Assembly: GCA_963691815.1 (NCBI GenBank)
Contig: OY829654.1
Span: forward strand, 27,353,491-27,417,490
Reading direction: 5' to 3'
From: Echiichthys vipera
Taxonomy: Eukaryota > Chordata > Actinopteri > Perciformes > Trachinidae
Length of the DNA: 64,000 nt
Shown here piece by piece: positions 50,276-62,391 of this stretch. The position numbers and the translations under genes are program-made. The notes beneath the pieces were generated by a model. The model worked only from the letters and a program-made list of their open reading frames with translations, was not told the origin of the DNA and searched no databases. Positions within the stretch are counted from its first letter, which is position 1. The number at the start of each line of letters is the position of its first letter.

Positions 50276-51039
50276 TCGCTGCGTCTACACGCGCCTCCAT
50301 CTTCTATATAATCTGTACTGAAACACTCGTGCTTTAGCAAACCCGCTTCCCCCCTTAGAGCATTGCAGCCTGAGGTAATCATCAGACGATATTCAAAAAC
50401 ACAGATCCTTTAAAATGCCGCCAAGACTGGTTCAGGTAGAGGCACTGTCTCCAGCACTGTTCCATAATTAGCTGTACTTTGATGCCACAATTCTATTAAT
50501 ACAGCCCGAGTTTCTGTCACTTTCAAAGGGTGACCATCTGAGACAGAAATGCAGAGCTTAATGCCAAAATTAGACTTCTGTCCATCAAAAACATCTTAAA
50601 TCCTACTTCCATTGAGAAGATAAAGTGTTAGATGACAGTGACAATGGACAAAATGTCACTACACTATTAATAATTCATGGGACATTTTTCTGGATAAGTA
50701 GATGCTTTGTCCTTTTCAAAATGAACCGTAAGTCGAGGCGAAATGCCTGCATCTCATATCAGGTGCCACCCTCCGAAACCTCATTAGAGAAGAATTTCAG
50801 AGGTCGGAGTAGAGTAATAAGTGGTGACTGACAAGACCAATGTAATACATTATTAAAATGTCAGCTTAAAGAGAAGCTCAACTGAATGCTCCCCTTGTGT
50901 GGCTTTAATATGTTCAAGATAAGGTTTTAGCCTTTTATGCTAAGTGGGGTTGGTCAGTCTCTCACTTTGATTCACAATCAAATATTTCAACGTTTGCTGG
51001 ATGCTTTGAAATGCATGAAGTTGGGTCCAGACGTTCATG

Positions 51040-51320
51040 ATCCCAGAAGATGAAGCCTCATGACTTTGGGACCCCCTGAGTTCTCTAACGTTAGATAAAT
51101 TGTAATGACTTTGGTGATCCCAAGACTTTTCATCATCCAGTTTGATTGTCAGGTTAAAATTTCAGTTTGTACAATACTTAAATTCGTGACAAAATACATG
51201 AGAAACACGCCTTTCCCATCAGCCTCAGTTGTACCTCGTGTTTCATGTTTATTGGCAAATGTTAGCGCGGTACCTCACAACACTAAGATCCATCATAATG
51301 TAAACATTGCCAGTGTAACC
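51040..51320 (+). repeat. Dispersed fish repeat, unclassified
   Basis: Phrases such as GTAATGACTTTGGTGATCCC, CCCATCAGCCTCAGTTGTAC and ATTGGCAAATGTTAGC are recognised from a very common fish repeat. The reverse-strand form of the same family is at 815-1058. Class not assigned; boundaries approximate. Confidence 0.5.
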
Positions 51321-52055
51321 GTGTGTGCATGTAGACTCTAAAGGCCTCATTTAAAACTGCATCTCCTATCCAGATTGTAGACGCGGACATGATTTAACTG
51401 ATTTCACCTACACCTGCTGTGTCTCCAGTATCTGTCCAATTAAGATCTGATCGCTCTGATCAGCTAAAACAACCGAACGTTTCTTTCCCTTTTACCATCA
51501 AATCCAGTGTCAGCTGTCAGTTGTTTCGGATGCGAGCTGGCCATCTGGCTGCTGCTGAACCGCAGAGCCACATCGCTGAATGGATAGACATGCTGCACGT
51601 CTGTTGATTAAAATGCAGGTTCGGGGACATTTTGGAGGTGCACTGGTTGCTCCCGCATCAGCACAGGGTGATTCTTTTTTTAAAAACTTTTTTGTATATT
51701 TGTCAAACAGAACTTTTCCCCTGTTGCTGCATTGAGATGTTCTTTGTGTTGGAGCTGAAAGTTTTGTGCTTCCTGCCTCATTCACACTTGTACGTGGTCA
51801 AAAAGTGTCCCAGACCACCGCTGGAGTTGGTTTTGCCAATCAGATCAGAATCTATCCTCAATGGGTTTTGGGTGGATTCACACCTTCACTTGGCCAAGCA
51901 CCATCCAATTTCACTCTGATTACCCAAAACACATTTTAACGCCAGGCGTGAAAGGGCTCTCAGTCTCTAGTTCCACTTATGTGTCTTTTTTTGTGACAAC
52001 AAAAACTACAAGATCAAATGTGGTTCTTGTGGAAAGTCAGGAATGACACTTTGGG

Positions 52056-52700
52056 TTTAAGTAGTAGTTTCAGTTTCAGTTTCAGTTTCAGTTTATTTTC
52101 AGACATTTCAGACTAAGACATTTCGTAACAAACACAAAAAATAAATGTATAAGGTCTGAAAAAAGGGAATAGGCAGAAGCTAAAGCTTATAACGCCTACC
52201 CTTTAAAATACATAAACTTAGGTAGCAGCTACACACAGGTCAAAAAGAAAATATCTAATAATTAATTTATTGCTGCTGTCAGCGAAACACAATCAACATA
52301 TGTTTGAATAATGTTCCTCTTGAGAACAGTTTTAAAGTAAATTAATGTTCTGCAGTCTTTTAAATCTATGGCCAAATCATTCCAAACATTCACTCCAACA
52401 ACAGAAATACAATGCATTTTTGCATTTGTTCTAACACTGGGCTTTTTCAGGACGTCTTGCCCTCTCAGCAGATAGGTACTTTCCCTTTCCTGAAACAGGT
52501 TCTGAATCCGAATGGGGAATTGATTATTCTTTATTTTAAACATAAATTGTGCCGTTCGAAAGTAAACCAAGTCCTTGAATTTCAAGGCTTTTTTTCGGAT
52601 GAAAAGTGTATTTGTGTGTTCCCTATATCCAGCTTTATTTATAAGTTGGTTTTTTAACTTGTCTTCCCTCCTGAAATCCACCTTCTGCTACTTCCCCTCC
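52056..52700 (-). mobile_element. L2/CR1-like LINE, 3' end with ORF2 C-terminus
   Basis: A 139-codon - strand frame (52262-52681) includes LKFKDLVYFRTAQFMFKIKN, then NQFPIRIQNLF, VRTNAKMHCISVVGVNVWND and FKTVLKRNIIQTY. This is the typical end of the reverse-transcriptase ORF of fish L2/CR1-type elements (RTN ... G-x-x-x-W-N-x-L ... F-K-x-x-L-K). The 3' tail is (CTGAAA)n, seen on the + strand as repeated CAGTTT at 52064-52093. The element is 5'-truncated, but this piece has an intact frame, so it may be fairly young. Confidence 0.8.
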
Positions 52701-54730
52701 TGAATCTTTATCTTTTCTTTATTTTCAGTTTTAAATCAGCCTGAAACTTTTACTCCAATGTGTCCCCAGGGAGCAAGTTAGTGGGTGAGTGGGTGATGCT
52801 CAGTGTGACTGGGTGTCACAGTGTGGTTAGTGTCGGCATTTTAAACCATGTGACAGCATGAATAAAGCATGATGTGGCGGGCAGCGGGGTGGGCAGGGAC
52901 TGACAAGAGAACAAGCTAACCCAGTGTTTTGGTGATGGCAGACAAGTCTAAAACCCTTAAAGTTTAATGGGGGCCACGCCGCAGAGAGGAGTAGTATGTT
53001 GGCGTATGTGTGTGTGTGTGGATCCTGTGGTTTCACTGGGGCTGGAAGCTGCCATGCACAGGCCTTTAAACAGTGACACATTATAGTGATGCTAATAAAG
53101 TCAACAGCCTACCTCATGTGTGATGGATCAGGGTCAAACTGAACTAGTGGGAAGGGAATTAGACCAATCAGCCTATCCTTTGTAGCAAAAGAGTGTTTCG
53201 GTTGAATCCCTCTGCTCTGGAGATGCTGACCTCCCAGAATCCTGTGGTTGCAGTGGTCTACTTTCCTCTCAGCTTCCCACATTCCTTCTTCTGTGGCTGC
53301 TTACAATGTCTCTTTTTCTGTTTTTCCTTGTGTTTATGTAAGTCTTTTTCTTCTACCCATACCTCTGTTTCATCACCTTTTTAGACTCAACTGACACCGT
53401 CACTGATCTGAAATAACACCATGTTGTGCTTTGATAAACATCCATTCCACTTATCTACTTTGATGGTATACAGGCAACCTATGCAGCTCATTATATCTAA
53501 GTAGGCCCAGCTTTTCAGTCTATTAGCACCAGCTTTACAGATTCCATGACTGCAAATCTGCATTACAGCCTTGCAAAAGAAGCAATAAACATCAATGCTG
53601 CTGCCATAAAACTTTTGGTGACATAAAGTACTGTGGGCACTCTGCACTTCAGGATGGGCTTGGATGACTTAAACCAGATGATGTCAAAGTATCTATGACT
53701 CTCTGCCATTATAATTGGTATTTTTAAAACAAGATCACTCCCAGTTTGATGAAAAACAACCCTCCAAAAAACTTATATTACTGAAATATGCAACGCATTT
53801 GCAATAGTAAATGTGTTTTTTAGGCAATGCAATTCCAGCTCGATTAAGTTTTCTATCAACCCAACAAGGACATGTTTATGCTGAACATACTGTATTTCCA
53901 AATGCAAAATGTGTCACTACCACTGTATTTTATGTAGTTTCCCTATCTGTTCTTGGCATCTAAAAAATGATAAACATTTTTTTTTGCGGTTATGTTCATT
54001 CAACTCAAAGCATGGGTTAGGGAAAGATCATGGTCTTTGGAAAAAATCAAGAAAGTCAACGTTGCTTTTGCAGCAAGAGACAGGACATGTAGACTTATTC
54101 AATATTTGACCAAAACCTCAATCCTAACCTTAACCAAATGTTGGGGTAGAGTAACTCAGACTGCCGTTTGGCAACAGGGCTTGTTCAAACACTTAAATTG
54201 ACCAATGTTTCTGTATTTCTGAAAAGTGAGCCCTTGTGTCCGCATATAATAGCTGTCATCTCTCAGAAACAAAGGTGCACCTAGCATGACGTTTTTATAA
54301 CTGTGAAAACTTTCTTCAAGAGTAGTTTGTCGTGGACAGTTGGACTTACAAAATGCTTGACATTCAGCATTGGTTTCTTTTAACTATGACTATGATCTTT
54401 CCAATATTGTGAACAAATCTTCAACAAAAACAAAAAAGTGTCAGATTGGTTGTATTACAAAACTGGGTGTCTTTGTTAGGGCTGCAACTAACGATCTTTC
54501 TCATCTGTTGATTTTTTTTCTTGACTAATCGATTAGTTGTTTGGTCTATAAAACGTTGGAAAATGCCCCAGGTGACGTCCTCAAATGTCCTATGTTTTAT
54601 CCACAACTCACAGATATTCAGTTTACGGTCAGAGAGGAGGGGAAAAAAACAGAAAATAGACACATCTGAGAAGCTGGAATCAGACAATTTGGACTTTTTT
54701 CCTTTATATATCTTATTGTTATTATTAACA

Positions 54731-55104
54731 GGCGGCACGGTGCTGTGGTGGTTATCACTGTCGCCACACAGCAAGAGGGTTACTAGTTTGAATCCCGGCT
54801 GGGGCCCTTCTGTGTGGAGTTTGCATGTTCTCTCCGTGTCTGCGTGGGTTTTCTCCGGGTTCTCCGGTTTCCTCCCACAGTCCAAAGACATGCAGGTGTC
54901 AGGTTAAGTGATGACTCTAAATTGCCTGTAGGTGTGAATGTGAGTGTGAATGGTTGTCCGTCTCTGTTTGTCTCTATGTGCCCTGCGATAGACTGGCGTC
55001 CTGTCCAGGGTGGACCCCGCCTCACACCCGATGTCAGCTGGGATCGGCTCCAGCCCCCCCTCGACCCTGACAGGGACAAGCAGTTGAAGATGAATTATGA
55101 ATGA
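54731..55104 (+). mobile_element. tRNA-derived SINE, full-length
   Basis: Begins GGCGGCACGGTGCTGTGGTG and has a tRNA-like B box (AGTTTGAATCCCGG). It continues with GTTTGCATGTTCTCTCCGTG, CCTCCCACAGTCCAAAGACA and GATAGACTGGCGTCCTGTCC, ending ATGAATTATGAATGAATA. It is a very common fish SINE. Only 22 bases separate its end from the assembly gap. Confidence 0.85.
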
Positions 55105-55126
55105 ATATGTTATTAGACAATACAAT

Positions 55127-55326
55127 NNNNNNNNNNNNNNNNNNNNNNNNNNNNNNNNNNNNNNNNNNNNNNNNNNNNNNNNNNNNNNNNNNNNNNNNNN
55201 NNNNNNNNNNNNNNNNNNNNNNNNNNNNNNNNNNNNNNNNNNNNNNNNNNNNNNNNNNNNNNNNNNNNNNNNNNNNNNNNNNNNNNNNNNNNNNNNNNNN
55301 NNNNNNNNNNNNNNNNNNNNNNNNNN
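55127..55326. other. Assembly gap (200 N)
   Basis: Exactly 200 unknown bases. It lies between a SINE and the left end of a foldback element, inside the interval where a plexin exon is missing. The round size suggests a nominal gap of unknown true length. Confidence 0.99.
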
Positions 55327-55885
55327 CTACAGTGCATTATGAAGGCGTTCATAGTGTATTAAATGCATGTATAATGCTTCATGCCTGCACTTGTACACAC
55401 GCACAAAAGGCTTTCTGATTCACTATATCAACAGTCATAAAACATTACACTGGTGAATGTAAATTATAAGTTCAAGGGTTTTGTCTAGTTAAAATGGGGC
55501 TTATAATACATTGTGACTATCTATACACACTTCAAGCAATCAGCTGTAGTAATGTAATTTAGTAAGTTATCATATCAGCTATATGTTAAGTAAAGTCAAG
55601 TACATAGTGGTGCGTCCATGATAATGTATGCTCTATCATATTCTTTCATTGTTGATAATATGTAAAGGTTTATTCATTTCCATGCATTTAAAATATTTTA
55701 TGCTGAATTATAGCATACTATGACTCCTTACTGAAGTTAGTTATTGAGGTGTGTATAGGTGAGTATACTGTATGTAATACTAATGTATTATGACTGTTGA
55801 TATACTGTAGTGCCACCAGGCATCGTTCATTATAGTTCATTATAATGCACTATGAAAGCACTCATAAGGCAATATAGATATGGTC
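55327..55885. mobile_element. Long inverted-repeat (foldback) element, copy 2, left end at the gap
   Basis: Related to 24004-25456. The left part has TTCATAGTGTATT, CAACAGTCATAAAACATTA, GGGGCTTATAATACATTGTG and CAATCAGCTGTAGTAATG. The right part has inverse counterparts: TTATTGAGGTGTGTATAGG, AATGTATTATGACTGTTGAT and ATAATGCACTATGAAAGC. The left terminus begins next to the gap. The right terminus lies about 65 bases before the acceptor of the next exon. Confidence 0.7.
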
Positions 55886-55951
55886 TTCATAAAAAATGTC
55901 ATCTCCAGTCACACCAAATCTGTCTCTCTCCCACTCTCTCTCTCCCGCTAG

Positions 55952-56175
55952 CCCACCTGTACAAGTGCAGAGCGTTGAGGGACAGCTGTGGTATGTGCCT
56001 GAAGGCTGACCCCAGATTTGAATGCGGTTGGTGCGTCCAGGACAGGAAGTGCTCCCTCAGGCAGGAGTGTACGGGTGGAGGAAATTCCCACCTTCCGCTT
56101 CAGCTGGCTGAAGGCGGAGGATGGATGCACGCAACCTCTGGAAACAGCCGCTGCACCCATCCCAAGATCACTAAG
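55952..56175 (+). CDS. plxna1: Plexin-A1 exon: PSI domain 3
   Basis: The first two bases complete a codon begun in the unseen previous exon. The frame reads [20 protein letters not shown], then [19 protein letters not shown], a Gly-rich stretch, [11 protein letters not shown] and THPKITK, ending on a full codon. All eight PSI cysteines are present. [13 protein letters not shown] is highly conserved in A-type plexins. Between the seventh cysteine and WMH there are 17 residues, against about 7 in mammalian plexin-A1 as I recall it, so the loop is lengthened here. The acceptor is TCTCCCGCTAG at 55941-55951 and the donor is AAG/GTACGTG at 56175/56176. Confidence 0.94.
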
Positions 56176-57735
56176 GTACGTGTGCATGTGTGTTTCTTTC
56201 AATCGCTTCATACATATATTACGCCACCCATCGTGTATTGAACAGGCAGTGTGTGTTTTTCAGAGGATAATAATGCACATTTAGGCTACTTTTTTACTAC
56301 TTTAATATACTGCTTAATGAGGAATGGTTGCCAGGAAGATGAAGACAGACTGCTGGCTTATTTTCAAGGAGAACAGAACATGTTGTAAATCACAGAAGGG
56401 TTCACATAGAAATCACATGTTGCGGGCAGCATTTTTTATGATCCAGCGCTTAAAACATGGAGTTTGATGTTACACCTGCAGTTGATGGAAAACAAAATTG
56501 GCTCTGACCTCTTTTCTTTCAAACAAAATGCAACAACCCAAAACCCAGCCCCGAAGCACATTCATCACTTCCTCAGCTAACATAGCTGGAACTTAAACCA
56601 GAGGTGTGTGTGGTTCCCAATGAAACGTTGAAGGCCCAGTCAGTGGCTTTTTGACCATTTAAATTAAAGGTGCAATCATTCTAATGTACTTTGGCCTGTT
56701 TTACGGCAAGATGCAGTCATAAAACTTTAAAGTCTTTCAAAATGAACACTGAGTTCAAAGATGGCTGTGACCTCAGCAAGGGCACTGGAAATAAGGGGAT
56801 AGGAAGAAGGGGGGAAGGGATTTGGCGCCAAGGCTGGTATGATCCCACCGCAAGATGGTTTGCGATGATGTTTAAAACCATTAAGAAGATGCCAACTTCT
56901 GCAAATATCAAAGGTCTGCCCAGACCTGTCTGTTCTCCTGTTTTAATGAGGATCTATTTGTGAAAAAGCAAAAGCAACTGTATTTTCTAACTGTTCATTT
57001 TGGGGTCCGGGTGAAAAACATTTAGCATCCTGCTGTGCTTTTTCAGTTCTTTGCCATGGCATGGTATGTGTATTACAATTTTAAAGACTTAAAGACTTAT
57101 TTTGGAAACAATAAACACACGCAAGTAATATTGTATCACGACCGTGCAAATATATGTATTTTTGAGGCTGCAAAGTGACGGCAACCTAATTCGACTGAGT
57201 GTTACTCAACAGGTTCAACATCAGTAGGGAAGAAAAAAAAACACCCACAGTTGGCAACAACTAAAATAATTCCTTCTAATCAAAACTCCGGTTCTATAAT
57301 CACCTGCGAAGAACAGCAGCGCGGCTTCTTTGAGCACCGTATCATAATCTCGTCAACTTGTGACAAGCGTTAAGTCACCTGCGGAGATCCAAGGCTGGTA
57401 AACCTCGATAGGCCGTTGCATCAGCTCTCTTTGTCGAAGCCCCCATGGTCACGAAAGCCCTACGTGCCCTGAACTGAGAATGAAAGCTGCTCCATTTTAA
57501 TGTGTTGCTATTAAAACACACACTTGTTGGGACCTTGTGCCTGCCCTTGGCACAGAAATGGTATTATTACTCACTGTTACATCAAACTGCTGCTCTAGAG
57601 ACAGAGGCACGTAGGGGTTTGTTTGGTTTCAGGTATCTTAGGTGTCTTGTAGGTGTGTTCATTTTTGTATGTCCCTTTCTCTCTGTGCATTAATGCTTTT
57701 GGAAGAGTGGAGTGGAAATTGTTTCTGTTTTCTTC

Positions 57736-57918
57736 GGGCGGCTGTGGCTCAGTGACATAGAGGGTCGTCCTCCATATGGAGAGATAGGTGGTATATAGGT
57801 GGATATGCAGATGTTCACTGCCATCTGTGTGAATGTCTGTGTGAATGGGTGAATGTGACAAATACCATGAAAGCGCCTTGAGTTGTCAGAAGACAAGTCC
57901 ATTCACCATTTACCATTC
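57736..57918 (+). mobile_element. tRNA-derived SINE with deleted B box
   Basis: Begins GGGCGGCTGTGGCTCAGTGA (A box). It passes GGGTCGTCCTCC, then goes through a divergent stretch where the B box should be. It ends TGTGTGAATGGGTGAATGTG, AAGCGCCTTGAGTTGTCAGA and CCATTTACCATTC. This is a common fish SINE; the copy is internally altered. Confidence 0.75.
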
Positions 57919-58140
57919 AATGGACACAAAATTGTGTTTATTTACATGTAAATTCCGCTCAAATGAACTGATAATTGTCTTGATATTAATGGTGTAGTCT
58001 GTATTATTTACAGAGATACCTAAATGTGTTAGAGGATGAGAAAATGACTCAAATAATAATGGGATTCAGGTTTTTGCAGTTGTTCTGGTGTGATTCCTAC
58101 ACAACCTGTCCTATTCTTGTAAGAATGTTGCTTCTTAATG

Positions 58141-58158
58141 CTTTGTGTGTGTGTGTGT

Positions 58159-58199
<41 letters not shown>

Positions 58200-58204
58200 T
58201 GTGT
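58141..58204 (+). repeat. (TG)n then (TGCG)n microsatellite
   Basis: GTGT units pass into about ten TGCG units. A second, longer array with the same TG-to-TGCG order begins 93 bases later. Confidence 0.95.
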
Positions 58205-58294
58205 TGATCATGCATGTGAATATGTGTTTGGAAATGCATGCATTAAAAATGCATTCACAAATTGAAAATGAAAAAGTATCTACAGTTATGAAAG

Positions 58295-58486
<192 letters not shown>

Positions 58487-59211
58487 ACAAGGGAAGGAGA
58501 AGGAGAAGGCAGAGCAAGAGTGATGTGTTTTTATGGCACGGTAATAGGACAAGTAGAGCGAGACTTGGAGTAATAAATGTCCAAACAGTTATGAAAGCAA
58601 AAAGTGAAAGACATCTTGATATCAATAGCAGATGTCACTCTTCTATTGATTCATGGTTTCATTTTGCCCTGTTAAGTTTATATTACCTTCCAGAAGGATT
58701 TTATTTATCAAGCAGAGCGGCCATTAGCAGTACCAGGGACATCATGCACGCCAAATTCTGGGAGGACACAGTAACAGCTGAAGACATAACGGTCCTTCCC
58801 CAGAAAAAAAAAGAAAATAATAACACCATTTTCTACAATTTGACATGAATAAGAGTTTTGTAACTCAATAATCCCCCACTGTATATAAGGGTAAACAGTG
58901 TACATTTATTTACAGACATTCATGTAAATGATTTGACCTGGCATGGTTATGGAAATGACACTCGCACTCACAGAACATAGATAATAAAGCAGATGAAAGG
59001 AAGCTGCCAACATGGTAATAGCTCTGTTGTCAAAAACAATGCACAGGAAGCAACATGAGTACAGATGACACTGTGCTGACATCACATAACAGTGTCTGCT
59101 TCATTGCAATAAAAGCTCAAAGTGAGCAGTTGTGACCTGTTTAACCTGTTCAACCTCCTTGAGAGAGCCATTATCACCACTATACGTATGACTTCTATAC
59201 ATCATAAGTAC

Positions 59212-59212
<1 letters not shown>

Positions 59213-59271
<59 letters not shown>
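59213..59271 (+). repeat. (TA)n microsatellite
   Basis: About 29 uninterrupted TA units, the only long TA array in the window. Confidence 0.97.
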
Positions 59272-59273
<2 letters not shown>

Positions 59274-60129
59274 AGCCATTTCACTGTATGTAATGCTCTG
59301 CATGCAAGGAGTCAAGAGTTGCAAAGTAAATATTTGCATTCATCTCCTATTTTGGACTCATCTGTGGATGATTTCTCAATTCAGTATTCCCAGGTTTTTC
59401 AAATATTTGAACATAACTGCTTATAGATTATTTGTTTGAGACAGTGTTCCCAAGAAGAAGAAAAAAAGGCCCATTGGGAATTGAATTTCCCGGACTCCCC
59501 GTTTGCTTAGACTGCCTTAGCAGGATTCCCAAACTTCTGACCACATGAAGAACTTTCCCAGTTTTTAACAGCTGCTTTTAACAGCTTCCTTGGCTCATGT
59601 GCTTTTCGTTACTGTTCAGACCACAGCAAGATTACCCGGCTGCAGCACACACACATACACGCACACGCAATGTGTGTACAGGCTAGATGACTACTAGAAA
59701 ACCGCTGCTATAATGTTGATGATTTGATGTGGCTACTCAGTGGTTAGGACTGCCATATAAAGGCCTCACCTCCACAGTACTTTACCTCCAGTGGACCAGG
59801 ACAGTAGTAGGTAAAAGAAGTGGCCCAAGACAGGACGAAAAACATGTCAAAGATATAAAAAAAAGATGGATTGTATTTATGCTACCTCCAAAGCTTCAGG
59901 CCACCATAGACTACGGCTCCTGCTCCAGCTCTGAGGTGTCTCAAAATTGGAAAATAATGGGCATGATGGAGGGAACATCCATCTTTGCAAAGACAACATG
60001 CAATCTCAATTTTGACTATGATCCTTTACAAATATCTCACTGTCGGCTGATGAACTCCAGGTTTCAGTGGTAGCTAGCAGAGAATGTCCTAAACTAGCAT
60101 GTATCTACAAGCATTTGCGATCCTTATGA

Positions 60130-62095
60130 CAGTAGAGTCCTCTTAGATCTGTTATCCTCTTGCAGGTACATCCTTGGTCTTGTTAGTTAGTGTTTCAGTG
60201 TGGTTGTGTTGTATCAGATCACTTCACTCCCCAAACCGCCTGAGGTCTGTTTCCATCTTTCAGGGAGTCTGTACTTTACATTCCCCAAAGAGTGGTGGTT
60301 ATGTGCATGAATGTGGTAGTGTTGTGTAAAATCACTGCAACATGAGTCCAAAGCTGCTTGAGGTCCCATTTCCACACTGTGGCGTCTGCCTGCATGCCCA
60401 CAGACTCAGTGAGCACTGGTTATCTTGTTATGTGGTGCCATACTTTTATATAATCCAGGAGTTTCCGAGGTTCCAATAGAAATCCACTCTCGGATATCAC
60501 AGAAATAATATAATTGTACACAACCAATTGCTATGAGGTGCAGTGGTCTGGCTCCATGTTTTGTTCAACATTGATCATGTTTCAGATACATAGCTAGAGA
60601 TCATAATGTGGCTTATTGCAGCCAATGTTATTGCTTACTCTAGTCTATGAAGTAAAATCTACTTACAGTTGGTTTGCCAGGTTGCAAACCGGCACTTTCA
60701 ATGCTAGAACTTTCATGCAAAATGACCATAATGTGCAAGGATCTTAACATAGACCATGATAGAAAAGTATAAGTATAAAGTATAAATGGAAAAGTATATA
60801 TTGTACATATTTTTATTATTGATAGTATTATACTGGAAGAGGTAGCCCTAAGCATCACCAATTAAATGAAAAATGCTCCCTTAAAAACATGTCTTATGTA
60901 AATTATATGTAGGATTTAGCAGGGGTGTTCCTGTGGCAGCATGGGTCGCCCTTTAAATCTGATTGGCCATTTTAGGTGCCACCTCACTAAGAAACATGCG
61001 GGAGCGTCTTTAACAGGCTCTTGCAAGAGTGAAGCATATGAAACAGGACGATGTAAGGAATCCATTGGTGCCAACCATGTCATGTTAGCTTGTTTTGAAG
61101 AGGGCCAAAAAACGCTCCAAAGATTTTGGCCAGAGAAAAACTGGCATCTCCGTTTTCAAAGCGGTCCCTTAAACTCAAGATTTTGCAATGAAACTGGGTT
61201 CTATGGGTACTTATTACAGACTCCCTGACTTCATGATAATCCCAGACTATTTGGGGCAAAGCCATACAGTTTTTCTCATGCAGTACACATGTGTTATTTT
61301 GGCCTATAGAGTGTTGAACTGGAAAGTTGAGACTCTTGTAGATTCAATGAGTCCAATTGTGTTCATGTGTGATGATGTTAGTCCACATATGAGCCATTTC
61401 ACTGTAGTGAAACCATATTTATATAAAATTTGACCTCACTGTATAACACATGGTGTTGGGATCTCTAGGATAGTCACAGCCTCATGAAACTTTACAACCA
61501 CAAACCACAGGCCTAGAGCATTCAACAAACATCTTCACTCCAGCTTTACAACTGAGCCCATTACAGCCTGATGGAACATAAAGACGGTAATGTTATACGA
61601 CTTGTATGTGTGCGAGCACGCATATACTTCATGCAACTTGTGCCACCCCTGTCCAACCCAAGTCTGGATACTCCACTGGCCCCAAGACATTTTTTGTCAC
61701 AGCCTGGTGGCTATTGTTCATGTTTATGGTGTGATAGTATAGCTCCCATAGTTTTTCTCCACCCACTCCATCAGATGATGGTGGAAATCCCTTTTAATAG
61801 CACTCTTCTTTCTCTGTTGCCTGTCTGTCTGTGGCTCTGCCAGTGTTTATGTCCCAGGGTTGGGTGGCTAGCTGATATTGTGTTTTGCGGTATCATAGCT
61901 TCATTCTTCCAAAACCATCTGAGGCCCCATTTCCACACCCTGACATCTGTTGTCCATATCATACCCTAGAGCTTGATGGCTACTCACTCTGGTCAGTGTT
62001 TACCAGCTATTGTGTTTTTGGAACCAAACTGCTGAGGCTCTGCCGGCGCCTGAGGTTCCAGCGTGATTCAGCTTCCAAATAGTGGGCAGCATTAT
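60130..62095 (+). repeat. Degenerate tandem-like repeat, unit about 115 bases
   Basis: The phrase CCAAA(A)C-x-x-CTGAGG followed by a TTTCCAC-like block recurs. TGAGG falls at 60241, 60359, 61920 and 62033, giving intervals of 118 and 113 bases within two pairs. Each is preceded by a TGTGTT-containing stretch at similar spacing. The two pairs are separated by about 1.5 kb holding other repeat-like DNA. Similarity is weak and judged by eye. Confidence 0.35.
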
Positions 62096-62391
62096 CCGTG
62101 GCCAGACTGCTCTCACTCTCTCACCCTCTTTAGTTCACTGCAGTTATCATTCGTTAGGTATTAGTTTTTAAACCCAAACACTGCAAACATTCAAACTACA
62201 TACAGTTTCTCATAAACACATGACTGATATTACCTTGGTCTTACCTTTGGTCTGTGTATTTGTGTATTTAAAGTAATGTCTGTAATGGCATGATGCCGCA
62301 CACTTTCATACTATTATTTGGAAGCTTACTGGCAAGATTAAGGTTTAGCTCATTAAAATGAATCTTTTTTTTGTACACGATATATTACATT

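Larger units (their letters stand above)
40395..55951. other. Intron region, 15.6 kb, expected to hold one unseen exon
   Basis: Contains SINEs (41640-41887, 44101-44251 and 54731-55104), a hAT-like MITE (42072-42392), CA arrays, a pyrimidine-rich tract (48215-48625), LINE ends (49936-50275 and 52056-52700), an unclassified repeat (51040-51320), the assembly gap (55127-55326) and a foldback element (55327-55885). I scanned for the expected exon, searching for a Trp codon in a VVWNGNF-like context, and did not find it. Segments around 40880-41060 and 48640-48800 are more G+C-rich but show no coding pattern. No other gene seen. Confidence 0.65.

Noticed and set aside
53387..54201. Several short open frames on both strands
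   Set aside because: They are short, unrelated to each other and without motifs; ordinary intron.
59729..60073. 114-codon + strand open frame
   Set aside because: No motif, splice support or repeat relation could be recognised; consistent with chance in intron DNA.
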